Assembly: GCF_021462225.1 (NCBI RefSeq)
Contig: NC_061816.1
Coordinates: 10,999,390-11,063,389 of the forward strand
Reading direction: 5' to 3'
Length of the DNA stretch: 64,000 bases
DNA from: Girardinichthys multiradiatus
Taxonomy: Eukaryota > Chordata > Actinopteri > Cyprinodontiformes > Goodeidae
Positions 50,960 to 62,979 of this stretch are shown in pieces (position 1 is the stretch's first letter; each line of letters begins with the position of its first letter). Below the pieces are notes generated by a model. That model was given only the letters and a program-made list of their open reading frames with translations. It did not search any database and was not told the origin of the DNA. A program made the position numbers and the translations under genes.

Positions 50960-51992
50960 ATTTATTTTACAGTAGGAAAAAAAGCTGCAGCACACCAAAT
51001 ATCATTTGTACACTTTAAAATTTACTTTACACAGAAAAAGTGTTTTGTAGCGTTCATGTGTGCAGGCAGGAGGCCATCTTTATCAGAACCAGATTTGTCC
51101 TTTTCTTCATGATGACAGGGGCACAAATTCCTGAAACAAAGGTGGAGCAAGGGCAAAGTCACACTCAATCGAAGGCTTCTTCTGCTGCTACGGTGTCCCA
51201 ACAGCGACAGAACGCACAACCTGCACGTTTCACATCCCCCACTGAATTTGCTCTACGCAGCATGCTAATATTCTGGCTTTCCCCTTCTGCGGGTTGACGA
51301 GGAACCTCCACATGGCAGTGTTTGACTGCTAGTGCTCTGCACTCTCTTCAGTTCATGTCGGGGAATCACTACCAAGCCATTCATATCAGTTACATTGAGC
51401 ACATTATGCTGTTTATACAGACTTACGGTTAAAACAAACTGCAACCTCTTGAGGAATAGTTTGGCAGTGCTTTTTAATAAGTTCATTCAAGTCTCTGCAG
51501 GATGTACTCATGGTGTGGACATTTACTCAACAAATTTGCTCCTTAGATATGTAGGACAGTGAAAATACATGAAATGTTCCATATTTTCACGGCAGAACAG
51601 TCGGTTTTGTACAAAGCAAAGAAGCCGGGGGGAAAAAAAACAAAGATCTAACCATTTTAATGCACTTTTATAGGAACCAATGCACAACATACAAAAAACA
51701 AACAAACAATTTGAAGTTGGTTAGTCAGGAGATCTGTTAATCAAAAAACATTTTTAAAACAGCACAAAAACATGAATTAGATGTGTCTAATACAAAGTAT
51801 ACTTCCATGGGCTCAAATGTTCAGCAGGTGATCCTAGAGCATATTCACATGGCCCAAATCAATTGTGTTTCATTCCATCCCAACATAACTAAAAACCCAC
51901 ACATCTTGCCAAATTAGTTCGACTCCCTCTTGTGACTAAAAGGACTCTTATGTAAGGAAAGGTGAGGGAGAATAAGGTAAGGGTCAAGACTT
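50960..51992 (-). other. Probable zc3h13 3' UTR
   Basis: Sequence downstream of the zc3h13 stop without gene features. TTTATT at 50961-50966 (AATAAA on the minus strand) is one candidate signal. The true 3' end cannot be fixed from sequence alone. Confidence 0.35.
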
Positions 51993-54900
51993 TCAGGACA
52001 CACACACCTCTGATTGTGCTGTGCTCAGCTTGCTACTACCAGTTTCAGCAACTTCGGCTGCTGGTGCCGACCCACTCTCAGACCTCTCTGGGGCTGAGGT
52101 CTGACTGGCCATGGTCCTTCTGAAGAGCCGGATGCTCATCTGGAGAAGCTCATTGTCTACCACAGGTGTAGTGGGGTACTGCTTGGTTTGACCCTGTTGA
52201 AAGAAAAAAAAATGCGTATTTTTATACTAGCACATGGTTTACAGCAGTTTTAAATTATGTGTTGAATAGACTTTAGTTACTTTTTCGTTTTTTAACAGGT
52301 GCCGGCGAATGGCGAAGTCCCTGCGAGCACATAAAGCCTTACAGCAGGGTCCGAGGTTGCTCAGTAAACTGGCCCTCTCGACCCGCCTGTTCAGGGCAGC
52401 CATGTTCAGGGCTCCAAGGTCATGCTCAAAGAGCTTGTCAGAGTCTAAAAGGAGAGTACCAAGAGAGTAATGGATCAAAAAACAATTTCAATTTAATATA
52501 AAATCATTTGGAGAAATAAAAGTTCATGTAAAACTTTTAGGTTTATGATTGAGGTCATGACTTTTAAAAAACTAGCCCAAATTCTCCACTGTGCTTAACA
52601 CCTGGTACAAGGCATTTGTGGGTAGTTTATACTTTCTATTGCACGTTTTTTTGTTAAATAAGTGAAGGCACAGTGGACAACACATCTATAAGGAATTGTT
52701 GCTCATCCAAGCTTGCATTTACCTTGTTTAAAGAGTTTTTTCAGCACCAAATTAAGTTTGAAAACAGTGTTTCTAAAATTCAAAATCTTAGAATTAAAAA
52801 GGGATTTTTCCAAATCTGTCATAAATATGCAGTTGGGCACGTATAATAAAGCGAAATAATGATATTATTATAAGAAAATCGTTTAATAATCGTTTTAAAA
52901 AAATCCAAACACACCTTTGGGATTATCCAGCTCCGACTTGCACACCTCTTTGACTTGTTCTAATAGTTCAGGGCCTGCGAGGCGCTTTGAAATGCCCGCC
53001 CTCAACAGGAAGGCGCCTGGGGTAAAGCGGAGCAAAGCCGCACCCGCTGCCCGGGGCTCCTGTTTCTGTTTGGGCATTAGGCTGGACCAGTCCACGTCAA
53101 TAACATCCAGGGGACCTTGGAACGCATCGAAGGTTCAGGGAAATTTTAAATAGTTTGTGAGATTACTTTGACAACGACAAAGGAAGTAACGGAAGAAAAT
53201 AGTACAACCATACCTGTAATTTTCTCATCTTCCTGCTGATCCTCCTTTTTCTGGCTGTCAGCCAGAATTTCATCTAGCTCATCATCACTGATGGGTTCAT
53301 ACTCCTCTCCAACCGAAGCGATGGACTGCTCATCTTCTTTCCCATCATCCTCTCCTAAAAAATATCCTTTTATTTTATTTCAGATAGGGAAACCCAGAAG
53401 GTGACTAATAGATATATATATTTTATCTTCTTACCATCAATGCTTTCAGTCTTCTCCAGCTCACGCTGATCTCCAGCGAGATGGTGACTGTTACTTGACT
53501 TTTCTGGTTCTGGCGGGTTGAAGGCTTCTCTTGGGAGCAGAGGCTCAAAGTCGCTCTTGTCCTGCCTTATCAAATCACCTCGCACATCTCCTCTCATGTC
53601 ACCTCTTGCGTCTCCTCGCCCCGGAGCTCTCAGGTCACCATGTGGAGGAAGATCCATCATCACCCTCTCCCTTTCTCGATCTACGCCTCTTTCCCCCCGG
53701 TTGTCTCTGTCCCGCTCCCTCTCTCTCTCTCGCTCCCGTTCGTGCTGCTGAATGAGCCCCTCTGGGAGGAGGCGTTCCCGATCCCTGATGTCCCTCTCAC
53801 CTCTCAGGAGTGGTTCCCGACCAGGACGAATAAGGATGGGTTCTCGCCCCCTGCTCTGCCAGTCCCTCGGTTCTGGCTCCCAGTCTCTCTGTGGTTGAAC
53901 GGGCTGTTGAAGGTGCAGGGGCTGCTGCTGGTTCTGCTGAGGGCGGAAGTCCTTACGATCTCCTTCTCTCTCCCGCTCAAAAGGCTCCCTGTCTCTCTCC
54001 CGCTCTCGACTGTCATAGGAGCCGGCTCGCGACCCGGACCTGCCTTGTCTCTCTGAATCTGGAGAGCTGCGTCTGGAGCTGTGGCTACGGGAATCTTGGC
54101 GGTCTGTCAAACAAGAATTCAGATTTGTTTTCAGGTTAGGCCAAGTTATAAAAGTTTTCACTTTGCCAAACTACCAGAGCTGACCTGAGGAGGTGCTGCG
54201 ACTGGGCTCTCCTCTCCTCAACTGATCGATTCGGGATTTCCTCTCGCCCCCAGGAGGATCATTTACCATCGGCCTCTCGCGCTCTCGCTCCCATTCTCTT
54301 TCTCGGTCCCGGGAGTTGGAGCCCTGCAGCCTGCCGCGGCGCACGCGTGGACCCTGAGGGTCCTCCAGGTGGGCTGACTCATTGGAAGGCGATCGCGGAC
54401 GCCGAGATGACGCCCGGCTCTGGTTGCTCCCCATGCTGCTGCTGCGCGCCTGCTCTGGTGGGGGTTTCCGGAGAAGCGGCTGGGACATGAGCGGCTGTGG
54501 TGTCATAGTTTGGAGGAGCATTGGAGGGTCTTGGGATAAAAGTGGGGCTATGGGTGGTGCATTACCCCTGCCCCTGTCTCTGCCCATCCGGTGGCCACTG
54601 CCTCTCCTGAGAGGCTCGGATGGAGTCCTCTCAGCAGGAGGCGGAGGTGCTAGCGTGTCCACCAGACCTCCTCGCTCCGACTCCTCCTCGTCGGACCAAT
54701 CACTGAAATTGTTTGTTTTGGAAAGAGGGGAGCGCTCCGTGTTTGTTGCAGCCCCAAGACGATCAGGCCTCAATGAGGGCGGCGGTGTCCGAGGACCTCT
54801 CTTCCTCTTATTGTGAGGCTGTTGGACAGGCTTCTCCTCCTCGGACACATCAGACTCCCCTCCTGAGGACCTCTTCCTTTTGCGTTCATGTCCCTTCTTC

Positions 54901-57900
54901 TTGACTCCTTTTCTTGGTGAGTGTAAAGGCGGAGGCACATCTGCTGACATGCTAGCTGGAGGCTCTGGATTGAACCGCTCTGCTACGGGGGCCACAGTAT
55001 TGCTCCCAGCAATCTCCTCATCCTTGCGCCCTTTTTTCAAACCCTTCCTCTGTGTCTTTGTCTTCTTCTTGTTTTCCTCATGGGACTGGGAACCGGTGGT
55101 GTCTCTATCTTCGCCACCAGTAGGAAGGGCTGCAAGAGGAGGTGGTGGAGTTGATTCTCGTTGGTCACGGCCTCTGCTGCGAGAGTCTGAGGGCACGTCT
55201 GTAAGGTACTCTCCACGTCTCTCGCCTTCTCTGCCTCGATCTGCACGTGTCTCCAGCTCGTCATGGCGGCTGCGCGCTTCCCGCTTGTCCCCAGCTCCCC
55301 TGCGCTCCTCATCTTTCCAGTAAGTACCTTTTTCACTAGATGCAACGCTCCGTGGGGGCGACCGTGACAAGCGATCCTGAGGCCTCACCACTTGGCTTAG
55401 CAGACGGTGCTTATCCCCATCTGCACATAAGACATGGAGGAGAAAATATCAGCACTTTCACAGTCAAATATATTATTTCAGAAGTCCACTTTTAGAGGCG
55501 TTAGCTAAATATTTACAGATGCAGAGAAATGTTTTGGCACCGATGGGAAAGACGTGTAAAAAAAAACTGAAAATAAATAAATTTTTCATTGCAGCTAAAT
55601 AAGCTGACTCAAAACATTTAGAGAGCAAAGAGTGACATCTGGGGTCACCAGGTCTCCATAACAACCATCAGATGCCTCTAAATGCAGAGGGGATTTATGG
55701 TATGGTGAAGCCCAAAAAAATAATACTCTGTCCTACAATGACAAAAATAAAATGTGGTGTTTCCTAAATTCTACTGGAAGATAAAGTTGACTGTTCACAG
55801 TGCTGAATTCAAGCTAATGGAAAAGTTTAGTGGAGGGAAAAACTGTTGAACAAAAGAGGTGCACAGGTAAAAGGGATAAAAGCTAATAAAGATGACAAGC
55901 TCTGTTCTGGGGAGTCTTCTAGAACCTCTGGAGATGAGGTTCTAGAGGAGTCTCCAAACCTAAGTCCTATAACAAACCTGTGGGCTGAGCTATAGAGCAG
56001 AGAGCATCAGAAAGGACCCATGACTGGAGGTCCCTCTCTTGGTACACCAAGTACTGTCCAGTTAGCAAAACGAGTTGGCAACACAAATTGACAGCTATTT
56101 TGTACACGCTCATATATTTGTGTCGATAATAATGGCACCTGTCAATATGTTATTTCTTGACATGTTTTTTCCCCCCTTAGTGAATAAATTATTACGTACA
56201 TTAACGCTTGGATTATTGTAAATCTTTTCAGGGTGGGTTTGTCCTACTTTAATAAAAGATACATTTATTTCAAGGCTTTTTATGCATTTTTACCAAGAAA
56301 GCAAACAAATTTGTCTAATTTCTAACTATGGATAAAATGTTTTTGTTTTTTTTTCCCAGATTTCCTCCAAAACTGGTATAAAAGAGTGAAATAAACTTGA
56401 ACTTAAAACGTTGGACAGTGCATGCCAATAAACAAAGGGAGAGTTTGCTTTACAGGAGAAAATTAAACAGGAGTGTGTCCCTTTTAAAAAGATTTTTCCT
56501 ACTGTCAGATGGAGGCGGACACACAGGGCTGGGGAGGAGGAGGGGCTGTGGGTGGAGCTTGGCCTGTCCTCGGCCGGTCGGGCGCTCACTTTTGTCCTCG
56601 CCGCTATTGTAGCCGTCACTGTCTGCCGGGCTGAAGTCCCGCACGGTCCGCTTAGGCAGGGGCTGAGGGCTCGGACTGCTCTCCACCCGGAGCCTCTTAC
56701 GACTGCAGAGAGGAGACAAAAAGCAGAGTCATGAAATTAAGAGTTATAGCAGGAAAAAAAGATGACAATTTCTTCAACAGGTTGTTAAATAAACTTTCAA
56801 ATGTTAAGATTAGAAATACATTAGATAAACCAATAAATTTATTCATAATTTAAATGTTTCAATAATCTATGATATAATACAATAATAAAACATTTAAAAC
56901 TAAAATATCTACAATAATGTTTTTATTCTTTCAAACCAAAAATAATTGTTTAAATATGTATTTCAAAAAATAATTTTATAGTCCCATATTGCAGTGTAAC
57001 AACTGTTGGGGTCTAGTTTTGAAAACATGAAATTATGCTAATTATAGATGATTTTTAACAAATAAAGTTTCAAGAAAAAAACTTCTAAATTTTGTCATTT
57101 TATTTAGTGTTTAATACATTTACATAATTCTAGACATTGTTATTCCACATTCATTATTTTATGTGTTTAAAACTATTTTATTTAAATTAATACATAAAAA
57201 CCACTGTAATTAAAATGTATTTAATAGTAATAAAAACTATATAAATATGCATAAAATGAATAAATGTGTCTATAGCCTGGCACTCTACTGAATTTATTAG
57301 CGTGAAAGAGAAACCAGGGACTGAAAGGTAAAGGATGAAGTGGATGCTAACGTGCCTCATCTTGCGATCGTCTCGAACCGTCCGGTCATCCCTGCTGTCT
57401 TCTCTCCTCTCCCGCCTCTCCTCCCTACCTCTCTCTCGCTCCTCCCACTCCCGCTGCCTCTCCCTCTCCCTCTGCTCCCTCTCTCGCTCCCTTTCCTTCC
57501 TCTCCCTCTCTCTCTCCCGCTCTTCCCTCTCTCTCTCCCTTTCTCTCTCCTCTCGCTCTCTCTCGCGCTCTCGTTCCTCTCTCTCCCTTTCCCGTTCTCT
57601 TTCCCGCTCCCTCTCTCTTTCCCTTGTCCTCTCCCTCTCTGCCTCCCTCTCCTTTTCTCGCTCCTTTTCTCTCTCCCTCTCCTTCTCTTTCTCCCTCTCC
57701 CGGTCTCTCTCCCGCTCCCTTTCTCGCTCCCTCTCGCGAGCCCTGTCGTCCCGTCTGTCCTCTGTTCGGTCCGTCCTCCGCTCCTCCCTCTCAGACTCCT
57801 CAGACCTCCTCTGATATCTGTTTGGAGAACCTGAAAAAGGATAATAATTTGTCATTTTCCAATCAGGCGTTATATTTTGCGTGCTGACAGTCATGAAGAA

Positions 57901-60900
57901 AAAAAAGGTACGCCTTCTTTCAGATCCAGATTTTTCTGCAACTGTAAGGTCTTCTGTTGGACTATTGCATCGTTCTGGAGGAAGCTTGACCACAACCCCA
58001 CTGTCATTCGTTCCTTTTACAGCTCTTCTGTTGAAGATCTGCTGCTATGTTTGAGATTACTGCCCTGACCCAGTTTGACTTTTAGAAACTATTCCCTCCA
58101 GCTTTCATCTCGACACCCACCTCTCTCTCGGTTGTCTCTGTGCTCCCGCTCTCCATGTCCTCCCCTCCTGTCGTAGGAGGAGTCTCTAGCGTGATCTCTT
58201 CTGTCGCTCTCATAGCGATCGCGCTCAGAAGCCTTGTCAGAGCTTCTCTCGGTGGTGCTCCTTTCCACGCTTCGGTCCCGGACCGCACTGCTCCGTGACT
58301 CCCAGTTGTCATAGCCGCTGTCCAGTTGGGAACTACGAGAATTTCTGTTTGAGACTGACAAAAGAGAAAATGTAATTAAACGAGTTGCATAAAGCACTTT
58401 AAATGCTTTTTTGTAACATATTAAGAGGTGTGCCTTTTGTCAAACCTTTATCCGAGGCTTCATTGGCCCGTCCCCTTCCTCTGCTGTTCCTTTCAGCTCT
58501 GTCCATCTTGCTGTCTGTCCTCCCTTCAGTTCTGCCTCCATCATCCCGTCCATGACCTCTTCCATAAGCCCTGTCGTCTGGAGTTATCTCCTCCTTCCTG
58601 TAGGCCTCACTCCTCTCCCTGTCCTTTTCCCTACCCCGCTCTTTGTCCCGTTCGCGGCGTTCCAATGACTCTCGACTAGAGCGGGTCTCTGCCTTGCTTT
58701 CTCTGGAGTCCTTCACATCCCTAATGTCTCGGTTATCACGGGAATCGCGGGTAGCTTCCCTTCCACGCTCACGAGGGTCCCGTCGCTCGCGGGTCTCTCT
58801 GGTCTCCCGATCATCTCTGGAGGAGAGAACTTCGGAGTCGTAGTCACGATCATCACGGTCCTTCTCTCGTTTGCTGCGGCTCTCTGTTTAGGGAGGGGAC
58901 ACAAAGGTTTAGAAGCATTCAAGAACAAATTATAACTATAGCACAGATGAATTCATTGATGCTATTAAATATAACCATGTTACATATTTCCCAGAGTGTG
59001 AACCTTTTTTAAATCTTAAAACTTTATTTTTGAGCCTCGAGATACACCAGGAATGCCAAGATACCATCTCTGTGGTCGTGTCTCCGCTCCTGTGTGGGCG
59101 GGGTCCTTTCTCGGTCCCCACGGCTCCTCTCTCTGCCCCTGGAGCGGTGCCGGGCGGGGCTTGACCTGTTGGACCGTCGATGTGGGGAGGAGGTGCCGTG
59201 AGAGCCGGGAGGCGATCGAGAACGACGTGAGTGGGGAGGTGAGGAGGCGGTGACCTGCGTTGTGGAGCTTCTGTGGTAGGTGACGGAAGACGAGCGACGC
59301 CGTCGAGGGGAAGGGGAGTGCCGATGGGCAGAAGAGCCAGAGTGGGAGGAGGGGGAATGGTGTCGAGGAGGAGTGGGGCTGCGTTGGTAGCGTAGGGGGG
59401 AAGGAGATCTGGAGTGACAAAACCATTCCCTCATCAAGACTGCAATCTCAACTATTATTACGTTTTAATAATGAATCGGTTAATCTAGAGACTTAAAAAG
59501 AGAAAATGGGCTGTGGGAGTTCACATGTGCAAACCTTTGTGAGGGGAAAGCCAGGGAGGTTTTATGGGATGAAACTTTGGGAGAGGCCGATTTCTTCCTG
59601 GCTGGAGGCGAAGCATCCCTGGAGGGAGAAGACACGCTGCCCGAATGATCCTCTGAAGTTAGTGCGCGCTTGGCCTTGTGGGAACTGTCCGACCGATCCC
59701 TTTAAATGAGAACAAAACTGATGTCAGGAAACTAAAGAAGAAAACTTGAGATTGAATTGATTGATTCCTTTGGATAAAAGATGCTAATAATAACAGCTTA
59801 TAAAAACAAATCTGGTAAATTCTGCAAATTGAATTGAATCGGTGGTGCAGCTCTGCTGGCGACTTGGGTGCTGCTGCTGCGTTTGCTTCTTTTTATTCTT
59901 TTACTGTGAGTGCATACGAGGGTACAGAGGATCATCATGGCGTTATTTGCACAAGGTCTATTACTGGCACTGATTGTCTGGGAGCTTCTGAGAATGTGTC
60001 AAACTTCACCACTCGAAGGGTGGGCTAATAATCAACTGGATCGCACGCCAGGAGCCCCGGTTTTTATTCTTGAGATTTTAACCATTGTAAATTGGAACTG
60101 TCAAGTGTGGCGCTAGAGATAGAGTGGTTTGAGTATTGATGAAGCCACTGACACTATTACAGAGCAAGAAGATTATTACAATATATCCTAACAATAAACC
60201 ATACATCACCAGAGAGTTTTGCATCAACGGGACAAAATGGCTTTTAGGAATCATGACAGGATGGGGTTAAAATCAGTTCAAATGGAGCTCAATCAATCTT
60301 TCGGGGAGGAAAGAAGGATGGATACACAGGGATGTAAGAACAGACTTTTGCTTCTATGGACTCTGGGCTTCCATGAAACATGTTACTAACATGACAATAC
60401 ATAGGAAGAGTCTCGTAACATATGATGACCTGAGAAAAGCAAACGAACCCAATGTTTTTTTCTTAGGTTTCATACACAGTCAATTTTTACTGACCCTTGT
60501 TCAAGGTTAGCAGTTGATCCCCTGAAAATCCAGTCATTTTTCAGCCATAAATGCAAAAAGAAATCTGCAGACCTTGACGGCATCTCTGCTTCTCTCTTAA
60601 AGACATTTGCTGCAGAGCTAATCCTAGTGTGGTGTCCTGTATTTTAGAGGTCCTCTGATTCCCATTTGCTTCCTGCCCTCTGGAAAAAATCTACCATTAT
60701 TCCCATTCCAAAGAGACCCTGTCCTACAGAAAATAATAAATATAGACCGACGGCTTTAACTTCTGTTTGTCATTCAAGACGGGAGGAATAGAGACGATGC
60801 AATAAATAGCATCACCTACCTAACTCTTTAGCATCTGGAGGATCCCGAGCCCTATGCATGGCTTCTGTTTGTTGATTTTAGTTCTGCTTTTAATACATTA

Positions 60901-62979
60901 CAGCCTCATCTGTTGCTATAGAAAATGACTCAGATGAATGTTGATCCTTTTGTTGTTAAGTGGTGTTCTTCTTTCTTTTCTTTTTTTTAAACAGAACCCA
61001 AAATGAGAGCCGTTATATGTATTTTTATTTATTTACTTTTTAAGGTGTATTTATTGTCTAAGGGGCAGCTATTACTATGCACCCTTGAGTCCATGAAAAA
61101 TGTCCCCTAGGGGGACAATAAAATATATTCTATTCTATTGAATTGTGGATTTACAACCATCTGAACCAGCGTTCTTCCATCAACTTATTTAGTGCTGTGT
61201 ATTAAATACATAAAGCCATTCAACTTTAGGTTTCTCAGAGGCTGCAGAGGGCACTTCTGTATCCCACGCCATCCGAGTAGAGTTTTCAAGCTTTGAAAAT
61301 CTCACAGGGCTGTGTTTAATCTGTCATCTGAAAATAAACAGTATGTTACAACTAAAAACCTACCAAAACATGGCCTCCCTGGTTATACTCGGAGTTACCA
61401 TGGGCAGCAAAGAGGCCCAAGGTAGCTCTGGAGGAGCCGCAGAGATCCTTAGCAGTGATGGGATAATTTTATTAACACAGAATTATTCATGCTTCCAACA
61501 AATCTGGCCTTTGTGGAAGAGTGGCAAGAGGAAAGCAGTAAGAATTCACCTATATAGTCTGTGGCATGTAGGATACACAACAAACATGTAGAAGAAGGCG
61601 CTCTGGAAGATTAGAGCGACTTAGAGAAAATTAAACAGTTTGGCCAACGTGCAAAGTGTACAAAGAAAGCTGTTAGAGGCTGCAGAAGCTTGAGGATGAG
61701 GCAGAGATTCACCTTCCAGCAGGACAGTGGCGCTTAACATACAGCTAGAGCTACAAAGGTCGCGAACATCTAGATCAAAGCATATTCGTGTGTTAGAAAG
61801 GCCTAGTCAAAGTCCAGACGTAAATCCAATTGAGAATCCGAGGCAAGAAAATTGATGCACACATTTTTCATGAGCTATTTTAAAAAGAAGCATGAGCAGA
61901 ACTTCAGAACAAAGAACCATCCGCTGTAACTGCAGCAAAAGGTGGTTTTACGAAGTATTAACTACGTGAGTCTGAATGCAAATGCACACCACAGTTCTCA
62001 AATGTTTTTGTAAAAAACTGTCAATTTTTGTCCACTTCCCCTTTATGTACCAATTTCTGTTGGTCAATCAGCAAAAACAGGAAAATATGAAAATCTGCTT
62101 TGATAGATTTGAGGGTAAGAAGATATAAACAATAAAAAAAGATATAAACAATAAAAACAACAATCATTTATAAAGTTAGAGTTATAAATTCAAACAGTTC
62201 AAGCTGCACAGCTGACCTGCGTTTCTCCTTCTTCTCTTTGTGTTTTTCTGTATCTCTGCCCCGATCTTTCCCTTCCTTCTGCTTCTCCTCCATCTTCTCC
62301 TTGTTTTTGTGTTTGCCTTTGTGCTTCTTCCCAACCACAGGAATATCCAGAGGGACAGGAGGAGGAGGACTTGGCGTACGGGGCCCCTTTTTCTTGCTGT
62401 GGCTTGCTTTTGCCGGTCTAATAAGATATAAAACATGAATTTATGCCAGTTTATATCCATCTGGCCACTACAAGAAGGGAAAACCAACTTTTTCACAACT
62501 CTACAAAGAGGATACTAGAAAAGTTTAGTCCAGCGTTTACATTGTTGTTCTTAAAATTCAACAAACTACAAGATTGTCCTACCTGGTTGTTTCTGAAACA
62601 GCTAGGGCTACTGATGACTTTTTCTCCTTCTTTCCAGAGCCTGTCCCTTTGGCTCCACTTTTGTGCTTCGGGGAGCCGCTGGACTTTCTGGATGTGGGTG
62701 ACTCTTTGGAGCTTAACAGCTCGTCTGAGACCTGAAAGACAGAGATAAGATCAGGTTGAAGCACGATAACGAGCAAGTTGCAGCTGAATTTTAACACTCT
62801 CTGGTGTTTTACCTTCGGCAAACCCGTGTTTCTGGTTTTAGTGGCGGTTTCGTCTTTCTTGACGACCGTATCTTCTCTCTTGTCCAAATTTTCCTGCTCC
62901 AGTTTCAGCAGTTCTCTCTGGATTTTCTGCCGCTTCATCTCGAGGGATAACTCGTAGTCGTAGTCGCCGTTATCAGAAT
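51993..62979 (-). CDS. zc3h13: ZC3H13, m6A-writer complex subunit, partial (N-terminus beyond right edge)
   Basis: Nuclear scaffold that helps hold the WTAP-VIRMA-HAKAI module of the mRNA m6A methyltransferase in the nucleus. Fifteen exons: 62813-62979, 62583-62731, 62217-62417, 59535-59699, 59065-59408, 58446-58883, 58121-58354, 57356-57830, 56590-56702, 54185-55420, 53435-54103, 53214-53354, 52915-53115, 52281-52444, 51993-52193. They total 4,898 bases with continuous phase, giving 1,631 residues to a TGA. Landmarks: LSLEMKRQKIQREL; SR-rich HRHSPSPRRRRSSS; a long RE/ER repeat (exon 57356-57830); GERKSRIDQLRRGEPSRSTS; EEYEPISDDELDEILA; a conserved C-terminus with FEHDLGALNMAAL and LLSNLGPCCKALC; final residues EVCVS. 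The CCCH finger exons are not in the window. The 57356-57830 exon seems to use a GC donor. Confidence 0.95.
55421..56589 (-). other. zc3h13 intron, no exon seen
   Basis: Intron between the exons at 56590-56702 and 54185-55420. Contains the inverted repeat at 55918 and possibly decayed transposon sequence, nothing firmly identified. Confidence 0.5.
55918..55946. repeat. Perfect 11-bp stem inverted repeat in zc3h13 intron
   Basis: TCTAGAACCTC, a 7-base loop TGGAGAT, then GAGGTTCTAGA. Imperfect pairing extends outward through GGAGTCTTC and GGAGTCTCC. It may be part of a decayed element; no function is inferred. Confidence 0.7.
56703..57355 (-). other. zc3h13 intron with probable GC donor
   Basis: AT-rich 653-base intron. 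The acceptor is CTGCAG at 56703-56708. The donor deduced from codon phase is AG|GCACGT at 57357-57350 on the minus strand. Confidence 0.65.
60140..61141 (+). mobile_element. Decayed LINE fragment, antisense in zc3h13 intron
   Basis: The plus strand reads pieces of a reverse transcriptase: KSLVTYDDLRKANEPNVFFL (about 60.41 kb), TIIPIPKRPCPTENNKYRPT (about 60.69 kb) and LLFVDFSSAFNTLQPHLLL (about 60.86 kb), with stops and shifts between. The 3' end is GGGGACAATAAAATATATTC followed by TATTCTATTG at 61111-61141, a simple-repeat tail. Non-functional. Confidence 0.75.
61590..62120 (+). mobile_element. Tc1-like remnant, 3' half, in zc3h13 intron
   Basis: FTFQQDSGA..HTARATK (second catalytic D region, about 61.71 kb) and RPSQSPDVNPIEN (third catalytic residue, about 61.80-61.84 kb) are readable. 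They are followed by sequence like the right end of the family seen as a left half at 25.8 kb. Many disruptions. Confidence 0.65.

Noticed and set aside
57335..57834. Plus-strand frames of 159 and 164 codons opposite the zc3h13 RE exon
   Set aside because: Ser/Leu/Pro-rich mirror of a real coding exon whose phase, splice sites and homology lie on the minus strand.
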